Positions 17,007-26,152 of a stretch of 64,000 bases of DNA are shown here, piece after piece. The stretch comes from Winogradskyella wandonensis (GTDB taxonomy: Bacteria; Bacteroidota; Bacteroidia; Flavobacteriales; Flavobacteriaceae): positions 839,116 through 903,115 of the forward strand of contig NZ_SMGI01000001.1 of NCBI RefSeq assembly GCF_004346845.1, given 5' to 3'. Below the pieces are notes generated by a model. That model saw nothing but the letters and a program-made list of their open reading frames with translations, was not told the DNA's origin and did not search any database. The translations under genes and the position numbers were made by a program. How positions within the stretch are numbered: position 1 is the first letter of the stretch; each line of letters opens with the position of its first letter.

Positions 17007-17573
17007 TTAGTTACGTTCCACCTCGACCTCAGAGAGTATAAACGGATACGCTTCCTTAACTTGCTTTAATTCGTCTTTAGTTAATGTCTCAGGCGTTTTA
17101 TTAAATGTGTTTTTTGCATAAGTAGTTCTAAGCTCTAAATAGGCTTTACTAATTTCGTCTTGAACTTTTATGTAGGCATTGTAATTCGTTAAAGCATCGT
17201 GTTTTAACGAAATAACCGCTTCTGATGGTTTATTGGATGATGTAGCTAAACGTTCTCCGTTACAGTAATTACAAGAATTATCGCCGTTATTATCTATAAA
17301 ACGTATCAAAGTTTCTTTTAATTCAGATAACTCTATGATATCCTTATCCTCAATCATTATTTCATTATTTCTATTAACAAAGATTTTAAAGATATTTCTG
17401 TCGTTAATGGTAACATTACAAGGAGGCTCGGCACAATCTGCTGGCAATTTTCTTAAAATACCTTTATCTGCAGAAATCGTTGTTGTAACCAGAAAGAAAA
17501 TAAGTAATAAAAATGCAATATCTGCCATGGAACCTGCATTAACTGTTGGGGCATTTCGTCTAAGATGTCTCAT
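17007..17573 (-). CDS. exbD: ExbD/TolR-family biopolymer transport protein
   Basis: 188 residues with a short cytoplasmic basic N-terminus, the conserved VNAGSMADIAFLLLIFFLVT helix carrying the proton-path Asp (about 12-31), and a periplasmic domain. ExbD works with ExbB and TonB to energise outer-membrane receptors, or in a Tol- or Mot-like motor. No exbB or tonB lies nearby, so it is an orphan here. The periplasmic part holds four Cys, two as a C-x-x-C (NSCNYCNG), unusual for ExbD. Confidence 0.88.
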   Translation of the reverse strand: MRHLRRNAPTVNAGSMADIAFLLLIFFLVTTTISADKGILRKLPADCAEPPCNVTINDRNIFKIFVNRNNEIMIEDKDIIELSELKETLIRFIDNNGDNSCNYCNGERLATSSNKPSEAVISLKHDALTNYNAYIKVQDEISKAYLELRTTYAKNTFNKTPETLTKDELKQVKEAYPFILSEVEVERN

Positions 17574-17672
17574 AATTCTTTACGTTTTTAGGATTAATGT
17601 TAAGAAAATCACAAAAACAATACCACTTTTAAAATGTTGTTAACATCAGCTCTGTAAAACAGTATTATATAC

Positions 17673-17680
17673 TATTTTTG
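17673..17680 (+). promoter_or_regulatory. Bacteroidota -7 element for the helicase gene
   Basis: TATTTTTG fits TAnnTTTG and lies 47 bases before the ATG at 17728. The TTG at 17686 would sit at or before the transcription start and is therefore not the translation start. Confidence 0.4.
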
Positions 17681-17727
17681 CAAAATTGGTCATTGGCCTT
17701 GCTATTAATACTATACAATCAATATAT

Positions 17728-19242
17728 ATGTCTGTAGAGACTCAATCACAAGTAGAACAAGAAAGTAGAAAACGACTCTACGATTACCAAATTGCTGATT
17801 TAAGACGCATTTTTGATGTCATGGACGAGTCGCCTGCCGATTATAATCTACTATACCAATTACCCACAGGTGGTGGAAAAACCGTTATTTTTTCTGAGAT
17901 TGTTAGACGCTATATAAAAGAGAAAAACCAAAAAGTAGTTATTCTAACGCATCGCATAGAGTTATGTAAGCAAACCTCTAAAGTATTATCTGGTTTTAAC
18001 GTTAAGAACAAGATTATAAATAGCAAGGTTAAAGCTTTACCTGATCAAGACGATTATCAGTGTTTTGTGGCTATGGTAGAAACCTTAAACAATCGTTTAT
18101 CTGAAAATGATTTCGAACTCAAAAATATAGGTTTAGTTATCATAGACGAGGCGCATTACAACTCCTTTAGAAAGCTATTTAAGTTTTTTGACAACTGTTT
18201 TATCTTAGGAGTAACGGCTACGCCTTTAAGTAGTAATATAAAACTACCTATGAAGGACAACTACAACAAACTTATTGTTGGTGATGATATTTCTACACTT
18301 ATAAAAAATGGGTTTTTGGCTAAGGCTGAGATGGTAAGTTTCGATGTGGGTTTAACAAGTCTTAAAATAGGTATTAACGGAGATTACACAGTAAAATCTT
18401 CTGAAGCATTATATACTAACAGTTTTATGCAAACAAAGCTGTTATCGGCTTACGAGGAGACATCAAAAGGGAAGAAGACATTAATATTTAATAACGGTAT
18501 CCACACGTCTAAAGAAGTGTATTACACTTTTAAGCGAGCAGGTTATAATGTAAAACACCTAGATAATACGGCAAATAAAGAAGAACGAAAGGAAACATTA
18601 GCTTGGTTTAAAAAGACGCCAGACGCCGTATTAACCTCAGTTAGTATCCTAACTACTGGTTTCGACGAGCCATCTGTGGAATCCATTATTCTTAACAGAG
18701 CTACACGTTCGCTAACACTTTATTTTCAGATGATTGGTCGTGGTTCTCGTATTTATAAAAACAGAGACACTTTTCAAGTTGTAGATTTGGGTAATAATAT
18801 TGCCCGTTTTGGTCCTTGGGACCAGCCGGTTGATTGGCAGCATATTTTTAAATATCCTGATTTTTATTTAGAAAATATTGTTGACGATGATACACTCGAA
18901 AGAGATTTTGTATACGAAATGCCTGATGCGCTTCGTAAAAAGTTTAAAAAGTCCGAATCTCTTGATTTTGATGTTAAGGCAGAATACAAAAAGGTATTAA
19001 ACTCTGGAAAAAAGTCGTTTACGGTTATAGAACGTTCTATAGAACAGCACTCCCAAATTTGTATAGAAAATTGCGAAGATGTTTTTGAAGCAAGAGAGCG
19101 CATCAAGGAACTTCAAGATGAAATTGCTTATCGTATTAAACAGTATTGTTATTGCATAATGAACAGTACTCAGAATTATAAAGACTGGCTTTTCGAAGAA
19201 TACAACAGACGTTTACGCCTTAGTTTTAACGGAAAGTTTTAA
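17728..19242 (+). CDS. SF2 DEAD/DEAH-box helicase
   Basis: A 504-residue nucleic-acid-dependent ATPase of the RAD25/Ssl2-like restriction-helicase branch. Motif I is PTGGGKT near 46, motif II IDEAH near 139, motif III GVTATP near 165, and the C-terminal RecA domain has TGFDEP near 312 and motif VI QMIGRGSR near 333. The C-terminal 130 residues are charged and helical without a recognised domain. No methylase or nuclease is adjacent, so it is likely housekeeping DNA or RNA metabolism rather than a restriction system. ATG at 17728 is preferred over the TTG at 17686. Confidence 0.9.
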   Translation: MSVETQSQVEQESRKRLYDYQIADLRRIFDVMDESPADYNLLYQLPTGGGKTVIFSEIVRRYIKEKNQKVVILTHRIELCKQTSKVLSGFNVKNKIINSKVKALPDQDDYQCFVAMVETLNNRLSENDFELKNIGLVIIDEAHYNSFRKLFKFFDNCFILGVTATPLSSNIKLPMKDNYNKLIVGDDISTLIKNGFLAKAEMVSFDVGLTSLKIGINGDYTVKSSEALYTNSFMQTKLLSAYEETSKGKKTLIFNNGIHTSKEVYYTFKRAGYNVKHLDNTANKEERKETLAWFKKTPDAVLTSVSILTTGFDEPSVESIILNRATRSLTLYFQMIGRGSRIYKNRDTFQVVDLGNNIARFGPWDQPVDWQHIFKYPDFYLENIVDDDTLERDFVYEMPDALRKKFKKSESLDFDVKAEYKKVLNSGKKSFTVIERSIEQHSQICIENCEDVFEARERIKELQDEIAYRIKQYCYCIMNSTQNYKDWLFEEYNRRLRLSFNGKF

Positions 19243-19332
19243 CTTTTTTTTGAAAGGTTTTTAGTTTTTATACGTTTAATTTGAAATAGGTATAGTTTTT
19301 GTAATAAAATTAATTCAACTAAAAATTTCAAA

Positions 19333-20043
19333 ATGCGTCACGGTTTACTCATCTTTTTCTGCTGTTTAGCGTTTAGCTTCTCGCTTAATGCGCAGGTTAC
19401 CGATAAAGAGAAAAAATCGATACGTATTCCTGCTGTAGAATCTAAAAAGGAAAAAGACTCCACACCACAAAAAATAAAAGTAGCGCCCAAAAAAGACCCA
19501 AAAGCAGAGGCAGATAAATCTAAAGATAAAGATGCGTCAATATCGCGCACTAAAGTCGAAGAATTAGAGCGCCCTTTTTCTATGATTGCGGGTGATGGAC
19601 TAAGAAATCCAGGAGAACTTTTCGAGGAGCGTTGGCGGAAAGATTTACAACGTTCGGGCGTTGTAAAGTATATGAGCGACCAGTTTTTGGGTCAGTATAA
19701 TATCGATACAGAATTTGTAAATATTGTATGTCGAGACCACCAATACCCAGATGGCGACCGTGTAAGCGTTTCTGTTAATGATGAAATTGTGTATCCTAAT
19801 GTCTTATTAACCTCTCAGTATAGACGATTAAAAATTAATCTTACAGAAGGCATAAATGTTATAAATATTAAAGCATTAAATCAGGGCGATTCTGGCCCTA
19901 ACACGGCAGAATTTGTTGTTTACGACGATAAAGGTACTGTTGTGTCTTCTAAAGAGTGGAACCTACTCACTGGTGTTAAAGCAATTATTACTTTTATTAA
20001 CGAGAAGCCTAAAATTACTACGGCTAAAAACGAGGGGAATTAA
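19333..20043 (+). CDS. Secreted protein, unknown function
   Basis: 236 residues with a signal peptide (about 1-20, ending LNAQ). A Lys/Asp/Pro-rich low-complexity linker (25-75) leads to a compact domain with a beta-sandwich look (RVSVSVNDEIVYPNVLLTSQ; INVINIKALNQGDSGPNTAE). It is probably periplasmic. No sorting tail is seen. Its last 20 bases overlap the end of the convergent pseudouridine synthase gene. The family is not recognised beyond similarity of style to flavobacterial envelope proteins. Confidence 0.75.
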   Translation: MRHGLLIFFCCLAFSFSLNAQVTDKEKKSIRIPAVESKKEKDSTPQKIKVAPKKDPKAEADKSKDKDASISRTKVEELERPFSMIAGDGLRNPGELFEERWRKDLQRSGVVKYMSDQFLGQYNIDTEFVNIVCRDHQYPDGDRVSVSVNDEIVYPNVLLTSQYRRLKINLTEGINVINIKALNQGDSGPNTAEFVVYDDKGTVVSSKEWNLLTGVKAIITFINEKPKITTAKNEGN

Positions 20044-20611
20044 ATTCTACTATCTCACCAGGTTGCATCATCTCTAATTTATAGTCACCAATTCTTACTC
20101 TTACCAATCGTAATGTTGGTAAGCCAATACTAGCCGTCATTTTACGTACTTGTCTAAATTTTCCTTCAGTAATAGTAATACTTAGCCATGACGTTGCACC
20201 ATGACGTTCATCACGCACAAAACGTTCAACAATATGGGACGTGTCGTCTAACACATCTACCTTACAAGATTTTGTAATATAAGGCTTAGAATTCACGGAG
20301 ATTTCCACACCATTTCTTAGGGTTTCAAGATGTTCTTCGGTGATTAAGCCATCCACCATAACATGGTATTCTTTCTCAACCGCATTACTTCTTATATATT
20401 GGCTAAACTTCCCATCTGTGGTTAACAAGAGTAACCCTTCGGATTTTTCGTCTAAACGTCCAATGGCCATTGTATCTTTAGATAAATCGAATAAATCACT
20501 CAACAGTTTTTTATTGCGTCGCTTGTTTTGATGGTTTACAAACTGACTCAAATATCCGTAAGGCTTATAAATTTTATAATGTTTATGATTTACCAAAACG
20601 TTATAAAGCAT
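20024..20611 (-). CDS. RsuA/RluE-family rRNA pseudouridine synthase
   Basis: Converts uridine to pseudouridine in ribosomal RNA. The catalytic motif GRLDEKSEGLLLLT (Asp near 55) is intact, preceded by the YKPYG start motif and followed by FRQVRKMTASIGLPTLRLVR. There is no S4 domain, as in the RluE/RsuA short form, and 195 residues is usual. The start overlaps the DUF1853 gene by 22 bases, so translation is probably coupled. Confidence 0.92.
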   Translation of the reverse strand: MLYNVLVNHKHYKIYKPYGYLSQFVNHQNKRRNKKLLSDLFDLSKDTMAIGRLDEKSEGLLLLTTDGKFSQYIRSNAVEKEYHVMVDGLITEEHLETLRNGVEISVNSKPYITKSCKVDVLDDTSHIVERFVRDERHGATSWLSITITEGKFRQVRKMTASIGLPTLRLVRVRIGDYKLEMMQPGEIVEFNSPRF

Positions 20612-21393
20612 TTTTGAAGGTTATTCTCGCTATCAACAATCCACACCATTGGCGAACGTTTTTCGGTTATAAAACGACTGATAATTGGCTTAGCTTCAGA
20701 AAATAAAAGCCAATCTACATCGATATGCGGCTCAACCAACCAATCTAGTTTTTTTGGAATGTAAAACCTATAATGTTTTAAAACATCTAATCGGTCAAAG
20801 GATAGATAAAAGCCGCAGATGCTTTCTTTTCGTAATCCAGAAAATGGTAAATCCTTGTATTCATAAGGAAGAAAAAGCTGTGCTTTAAAGCAAACCTTCT
20901 GTTGTATTTCTTCGACATTTAATTTTAAATTATCTAAAATAGGTTTGGTAAACCTAGAATAGAGTAGTGGTAATTGCTTTTCTTTTAGTTTGTTAAATTT
21001 ATAATTAAGTCTGTCGTTACGGTTTGGTCCAATCCAGTTATCTAGTGCATTAGCTGTATTTATTTTTGAATCGAATAGATAGAATTTATAGACCAGTTCT
21101 ACATGAAAAATAGTGCCACTTTCTTTAATTAAGGCATCCAATTCGCCAATGGTATTTTTTTCATTTTTAACAACAATATTACTAGAAAGAAGATGAGTGT
21201 CAGGATTATTTTTAATTTGAAAATCAAAAAATTGTTCAACACGTTTACCTAATCGAATATTACTAAACTGCTCTGGAGCATAAATAGAATATGGAGTTTT
21301 TGGTAATATATATTGCTGTAAATCTAAGATTGACGTAGACCATAATTCTGGTGTGTCTATATAGCCCTTATATTGTCGTTCAATTGAATTAAT
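20590..21393 (-). CDS. DUF1853-family protein; start codon unusual
   Basis: A TTG at 21141 gives only 183 residues, but the same frame stays open to a stop at 21406-21408 and the extra 88 residues look genuine: IERQYKGYIDTPELW, APEQFSNIRLGKRVEQFFDF and NTIGELDALI are typical of the DUF1853 N-terminus. No ATG, GTG or TTG occurs in that extension. ATT at 21391-21393 is the best-placed candidate and is used here. The C-terminal part has VEPHIDVDWLLF and a final SPMVWIVDSE. Function is unknown; the family has been suggested to be nuclease-like. It overlaps the pseudouridine synthase start. Confidence 0.7.
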   Translation of the reverse strand: MNSIERQYKGYIDTPELWSTSILDLQQYILPKTPYSIYAPEQFSNIRLGKRVEQFFDFQIKNNPDTHLLSSNIVVKNEKNTIGELDALIKESGTIFHVELVYKFYLFDSKINTANALDNWIGPNRNDRLNYKFNKLKEKQLPLLYSRFTKPILDNLKLNVEEIQQKVCFKAQLFLPYEYKDLPFSGLRKESICGFYLSFDRLDVLKHYRFYIPKKLDWLVEPHIDVDWLLFSEAKPIISRFITEKRSPMVWIVDSENNLQKCFITFW

Positions 21394-21445
21394 AAAATCG
21401 AAGTTTTAATAAATATATACTTAACTTTAGTTCTTTTTATAAAAG

Positions 21446-22150
21446 ATGAAGATATTTAATAATTCAAGAAAAAGCGCATTGAAATCTAACAAAATTGTCA
21501 AATATTTAGGGTATGCCCTAGGCGAAATCGTACTAGTTGTAATTGGGATATTAATCGCTGTAGCTATCAATAATTCACAACAAGAAAAAGAAGATAGAGA
21601 AGAGCTTAATAGAATTTTAGAAATCGTAAAGAATGATTTAAAAAATGATATTAGTACAATTGATGAAGTATTAGTTGATTTTAGGTTTACTGAAAATTTA
21701 ATGTCTAAAATGCTTCAAGCAGAAAACCAATCTAAGGACTTTTTAAGCAAATGTTCTAATTGTCGGTATATTCTTAGTGAATACAGTACGGCATTAATAA
21801 ACACTAAAGGCAGAAATCTTCTAAAATCTTATAATAAAATACCAGAAGACATAAGGGTTCTTGTGGATAGTATTAATATTTTTTATGATAATTATATTGA
21901 AACTATAGATATAAATAATCAGTTTATGAAAGATGAAGTCATTACATTTAATAAATATCTAAGAGATAATAAACCATGGTTTAAGGACTATTTTATTAAT
22001 GGGAAATGCAATCAAGATTGTGCTGATTACTTTTCAACGCAAGAATACATCAACAGAATTGCCCTAGCTAATGTAGTTTTATCTGATGCACTTATCCCAC
22101 TTTTTGAAGAGTACAAATCTAGTGCTGAAGGTTTTGTAAAACAATTATGA
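21446..22150 (+). CDS. DUF6090-family membrane protein
   Basis: 234 residues with the family signature near the N-terminus: VKYLGYALGEIVLVVIGILI, a conserved start followed by one transmembrane helix ending AINN. The remainder is a charged helical domain presumed to be periplasmic. This is a common flavobacterial family of unknown role, often in several copies per genome. It has an unusual pair of Cys (SKCSNCRY and NGKCNQDC). It diverges from the DUF1853 gene. Confidence 0.85.
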   Translation: MKIFNNSRKSALKSNKIVKYLGYALGEIVLVVIGILIAVAINNSQQEKEDREELNRILEIVKNDLKNDISTIDEVLVDFRFTENLMSKMLQAENQSKDFLSKCSNCRYILSEYSTALINTKGRNLLKSYNKIPEDIRVLVDSINIFYDNYIETIDINNQFMKDEVITFNKYLRDNKPWFKDYFINGKCNQDCADYFSTQEYINRIALANVVLSDALIPLFEEYKSSAEGFVKQL

Positions 22151-22205
22151 TAATTTATTATTCTTTGGATTAATTTTTGTTGTAACTTTATGTAAAAGCA
22201 TAAAA

Positions 22206-22784
22206 ATGAAAAAGTTAGTCCTATTAGTTACCATAATAGCTTTTAATCTTAGCGTCTTTTCTCAGTCGCGACAAGAGCGTAAAGCTGAAAAAAAAGCGCA
22301 GTTAGAAGCAGCGTTTTTACAAACAAAAACGTTAGTAGAATCCCAAAATTTTCAGTTCGAAGCCCAATGGGCAAATCCGCTAGGAAACGACGCTACAAAT
22401 ATTGGTCTTTCATTGCCAGGTGGCGCGGCGATTTTTCAAGGTAATCGGGTAGATGTTTCTACAAATCCTAATTTTTTAAAACTTACAGATTCTAAAACCG
22501 ATTTGTTTTTGCCTTTCTTTGGTCGTGTTTTCTTTCCAAATAGAATAAACAATCAAGGTGGTATTGAGTATAAAGGCGAAATAGACAATTACGACTTAGA
22601 TATTAACGATAAAAAGAAAATTATAAATATTAAGTTCGAAGCAAAAACCTCAGACGACTTTATAAAATTTCATTTTAGAATTACCGCTGGTGGAAACGCC
22701 AGATTAACAGTTAATAGTACAAATCGACAAATTATTTCTTACGATGGCCAGATAGAAGCCATCGAAGAAGATAATGCAGATTAG
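22206..22784 (+). CDS. DUF4251 domain-containing secreted protein
   Basis: 192 residues with a signal peptide (about 1-20). A charged RQERKAEKKAQLEAAF helix is followed by the DUF4251 core with LFLPFFGRVFFPNR and GGIEYKGEIDNYD, then a C-terminal beta-rich half ending ISYDGQIEAI. It is presumed periplasmic; the family function is unknown. The stop overlaps the convergent acylase-family gene by 4 bases. Confidence 0.88.
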   Translation: MKKLVLLVTIIAFNLSVFSQSRQERKAEKKAQLEAAFLQTKTLVESQNFQFEAQWANPLGNDATNIGLSLPGGAAIFQGNRVDVSTNPNFLKLTDSKTDLFLPFFGRVFFPNRINNQGGIEYKGEIDNYDLDINDKKKIINIKFEAKTSDDFIKFHFRITAGGNARLTVNSTNRQIISYDGQIEAIEEDNAD

Positions 22785-24967
22785 TTTGCTCTTTTTCCTG
22801 GTTGATAAGTTTCTTCTGCTACTTTTAAAACGTCTTCTTTATAGTAAGGCACATCCTTAAATTTCATATCTGCATAGCGTTGCGCTTGGTCATTAAAATG
22901 AGGTGAATTTGGGTCTCCACTTTGGCCACCTGCCAACATACTTTTTGCCTTTACTTTATCTCCAAACTCTACTACAGCGACGAAACTGTTACCACGTGTT
23001 CCGTATATTTTCTTCGCTTCTGGGTTAGAATAGCTCACTCCGTAAGCAGCTAATGCGCCCCAGCGACCAGAAGCAAAACCAAAGGGAATGCTAGGTTGGT
23101 TATCATCAAATTTTTGTCTAATATCGCCATTAAGTCTTTGATAGCGGTTTACCTCGCCCCATGGTAAATTCCAAGTACCAAAGGTCTCTGTTAAATAATC
23201 GATAACATCTTCAAACAATTTTAATCGTTCTTCCTTAGGTGATTGTTGTCCGAAATACATCATAAATTCCATCGACGACATGGGTTCTGGACGTTTACCA
23301 TTCCGTAGAACATTCATACCATAAAAATGAGCTAAGGTCATTGCTACTGACGCTTTTGAGGTTTTAAAATCCCAAACACTTAGCACATTGACAGCTTCCC
23401 TTAATTTAGGATTTTTATCGTCATATTGGTCGTAGGCTTCGACTAGTCCAGGAATCAAAGCTTCGAAAGCTGGTAAGTATGGGTCGTGCGCTAGTTCTAT
23501 AACTGAATCTAATGTGTAATCTTTGTGTTTAGACAATAAATCGATAGCATGGACACCTCTAAAATTTTCACGATTTAAAGACATGTAGTTTGGGTAATCT
23601 TCCGCTTTTGGACTGTACTCGGCAGCCGCTGTAAAAGGAGTAGAATTACAGTTTTGTAGCCACCCATTTTTTGGATTTAAAAGTGTAATATGCTCATCCA
23701 CCTCATGCAAACCTTGCCAATCTGTCTTAGGGTTGCTACCATCAACAGGTTGTCTGTAATCAAAATTAGTATCGCGTTTTGGTATAAAATTGCCATGAAA
23801 ATAGGCAATATTACCTTCGGAGTCGGCATAGACGGTGTTGTTAGACGAATTGGTTTTTATATCCATCATGTTTCTAAAGCCTTTGTAACCATTTTGTTTT
23901 GTACGTATATAGGATTGCTCCAAGGCTTTTACGGGTTCCCACATCATGGCTGTAGCTATCCATTTACCATCTTTACTTTGCGTAATTGGTCCATGATGCG
24001 TTCTGTAGAAAGGGAACGTTTTAGATTTTAGTGTATCACCATCTTTGTATTTTAAGGTAGTTTCAAACGTTTGCACTTCTCTTAATTCTTCGCCATAACG
24101 GTACATTAATTTATCGTCTATCTTTACTAAATCCTCTTCAAATTCATCAATCACGTCGGTATATGTAGAGGTGTGCATCCAACCTGTATTTTCGTTGAAG
24201 CCTTGATAAACAAAAAACTGCCCCCAAGTTACAGCGCCGTAAGCATTAAGACCTTCTTCGCTAACGACATGGACTTCACCCCGAAAAAAGAACGATGTAT
24301 GCGGATTAATTAATAAAATAGGATTTCCGGATTTGGTTAATTTTCCTGAAATGGCAATTCCATTAGACCCAGAAGGTTCCGCTTCAAGTTCTTCTTTTTT
24401 TACTTCGGAACTAGAAAATTGTTTTGAGTCTTCACCTTCGTAAAACGCTTTAAGTTGTCTAGTAGAGACACGTTCTATATCGCCGCCAATAGAGCCCTCA
24501 GAAAAATACATCGGCATCCAAGGTTCGAATTTTGTAATTAGTTTTGGTTTTACTTCTGGGTGTGTGTATAGATAGTAATTGATGCCATCGGCAAAGGCGT
24601 TGCATAGTTCTTTTAGCCAATCTGGACTTTTATTATAGTTTTCTTTAGCTTCATCTTCTGTCATAAATAATTTTGCGCGTAAATCACTGTAAATGGTAGA
24701 TTCACCTTCGACTTCAGCTAAACGTCCTGTCGCCCAGATGTAATTTTGTTCTACGCGATTAAAATCATCTTCGCATTGCGCATACAAAAGTCCAAAAACT
24801 GCGTCGGCATCAGATTTTCCGTAGATATGAGGTACACCAAAATTATCTCTAATTATAGTGATATTCTCTGCAATATTCTGCCATCTTTCGGCATCGGTTA
24901 GCTGGGCTTCTTCTGTTTTGCAGGCGGTAAATAATAGAATAATGAAAAAAAAGGAAAGGTATCTCAT
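22781..24967 (-). CDS. Penicillin-acylase-family (Ntn-hydrolase) lipoprotein
   Basis: 728 residues. A lipobox LLFTAC (Cys16) indicates membrane anchoring. The alpha-chain start ITIIRDNFGVPHIYG and the GLLYAQCEDDFNR segment are hallmarks of the family. The precursor spacer ends at about residue 200 before GSNGIAISG, where Ser201 should become the N-terminal nucleophile after autocleavage. The beta-chain has the conserved NPHTSFFFRGE and the NTVYADSEGNIAYFHGNF region. Flavobacterial members may hydrolyse acyl-homoserine lactones or N-acyl amino acids, but the substrate here is unknown. It is transcribed alone. Confidence 0.92.
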   Translation of the reverse strand: MRYLSFFFIILLFTACKTEEAQLTDAERWQNIAENITIIRDNFGVPHIYGKSDADAVFGLLYAQCEDDFNRVEQNYIWATGRLAEVEGESTIYSDLRAKLFMTEDEAKENYNKSPDWLKELCNAFADGINYYLYTHPEVKPKLITKFEPWMPMYFSEGSIGGDIERVSTRQLKAFYEGEDSKQFSSSEVKKEELEAEPSGSNGIAISGKLTKSGNPILLINPHTSFFFRGEVHVVSEEGLNAYGAVTWGQFFVYQGFNENTGWMHTSTYTDVIDEFEEDLVKIDDKLMYRYGEELREVQTFETTLKYKDGDTLKSKTFPFYRTHHGPITQSKDGKWIATAMMWEPVKALEQSYIRTKQNGYKGFRNMMDIKTNSSNNTVYADSEGNIAYFHGNFIPKRDTNFDYRQPVDGSNPKTDWQGLHEVDEHITLLNPKNGWLQNCNSTPFTAAAEYSPKAEDYPNYMSLNRENFRGVHAIDLLSKHKDYTLDSVIELAHDPYLPAFEALIPGLVEAYDQYDDKNPKLREAVNVLSVWDFKTSKASVAMTLAHFYGMNVLRNGKRPEPMSSMEFMMYFGQQSPKEERLKLFEDVIDYLTETFGTWNLPWGEVNRYQRLNGDIRQKFDDNQPSIPFGFASGRWGALAAYGVSYSNPEAKKIYGTRGNSFVAVVEFGDKVKAKSMLAGGQSGDPNSPHFNDQAQRYADMKFKDVPYYKEDVLKVAEETYQPGKRAN

Positions 24968-25046
24968 CGTTTAAAAAATTTGAACGTGAAGTTAGTTGAC
25001 TTCGTTAAGAAATCAAAATAGCATCAATTAATAAAAGAAAGTTGTC

Positions 25047-25973
25047 TTAGAGTTCTAAAATTAATTTCTGTCCAACTCTTAGTGTAGATGTTTTACGAAT
25101 GCTATTTGTTTTACAAATCGCTGCGATGGACACATTGTTTCGCTTAGAAATTCTCGAAAGCGTATCTCCAGACTTAACAACGTAAACCTTACGTGTTTTA
25201 ACATGGCTAGCCAAAGCGTCTTTTTCTGTGGTGTATAATTTTAATTTAGGCTTTTTTCTAGCATTGTAAAATGATGCGCGTGTCCATTCTTTAGTCACCC
25301 ATAATTCTTTAGCTCTAATTCTATTTTCTGAAGAAAAATCGAACAAATATTCTGGATGAATGTATTGTCCTCTGTAACTCGTTACTAAATGCAAATGACT
25401 GCCCGTAGAACGTCCGGTATTACCACCTTTTCCCAAAAATTGTCCTTTTGAAACAGTATCATTTGGTTTAACATTTATAGAGGATAAATGAGCATAAGCA
25501 GTCTCTAAGCCGTTATAATGCCTTACCACAACGACCTTCCCATGACCTTGGCTGTACCTAGCAAACCTAACAATGCCGTCGAGCATACTTACAACAGTAT
25601 CGCCTGTAACTAAATCGATATCTATACCTCTATGTGGTCTTCCACGACGCCATCCGTAGCGAGACGTTATTACCTTTTTCTTTTTTATTGGAGCTGCATA
25701 AGTGGTATCGGAGAAGGTAATATTTAAAGGAAATTTGACGATTGAATTACGATAAGGATTAAAGTTTACGGTATCCCAAAATTCAGATTTAATATCAACG
25801 TCTTTAAGTAAGGATGTGTCTGTATTAACTAAGGGTATAACAATTTCTTGTTTGGATAATCCTTTTGCGATTTTTGGTTTAATTACAATCTTCAGCGTGT
25901 CTTTCGTAACAGTCTGACTAGATGTATTAAAACCAATCAGTAAGGCAAAAAGTAGAAAAGACAAATATTTCAT
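25047..25973 (-). CDS. M23-family peptidoglycan metallopeptidase with LysM domain
   Basis: 308 residues: signal peptide (1-19), M23 domain (about 100-205) with zinc ligands H114-x3-D118 in PHRGIDID and HLH at 193-195, then a C-terminal LysM peptidoglycan-binding repeat (263-308: VKSGDTLSRISKRNNVS). It is predicted to cut peptidoglycan cross-links in the periplasm. All zinc ligands are present, so it should be active. A -7 promoter element lies upstream. Confidence 0.93.
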   Translation of the reverse strand: MKYLSFLLFALLIGFNTSSQTVTKDTLKIVIKPKIAKGLSKQEIVIPLVNTDTSLLKDVDIKSEFWDTVNFNPYRNSIVKFPLNITFSDTTYAAPIKKKKVITSRYGWRRGRPHRGIDIDLVTGDTVVSMLDGIVRFARYSQGHGKVVVVRHYNGLETAYAHLSSINVKPNDTVSKGQFLGKGGNTGRSTGSHLHLVTSYRGQYIHPEYLFDFSSENRIRAKELWVTKEWTRASFYNARKKPKLKLYTTEKDALASHVKTRKVYVVKSGDTLSRISKRNNVSIAAICKTNSIRKTSTLRVGQKLILEL

Positions 25974-25995
25974 CAGACAAACTTAGAGGACGTTG

Positions 25996-26003
25996 CAAAT
26001 GTA
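25996..26003 (-). promoter_or_regulatory. Bacteroidota -7 element for the M23 peptidase gene
   Basis: The minus strand reads TACATTTG, fitting TAnnTTTG, 22 bases before the ATG at 25973. No clear -33 TTG is seen. Confidence 0.35.
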
Positions 26004-26152
26004 AACGATGTATTTAGATTAGTAGTATTGGCTTAAATAAAATTTAACACAGCCAACTTTTTTGTAGAAAACATATTGATAATTAACATAGTACGGTGTT
26101 TGTTTTAACAGTAAAAATTCAGTTATTTGTAAGAATTACCAATCATACCTAC

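Noticed and set aside
17728-19242. Helicase as part of a restriction or defence system
   Set aside because: No methylase, nuclease or other defence gene adjoins it; neighbours are unrelated.
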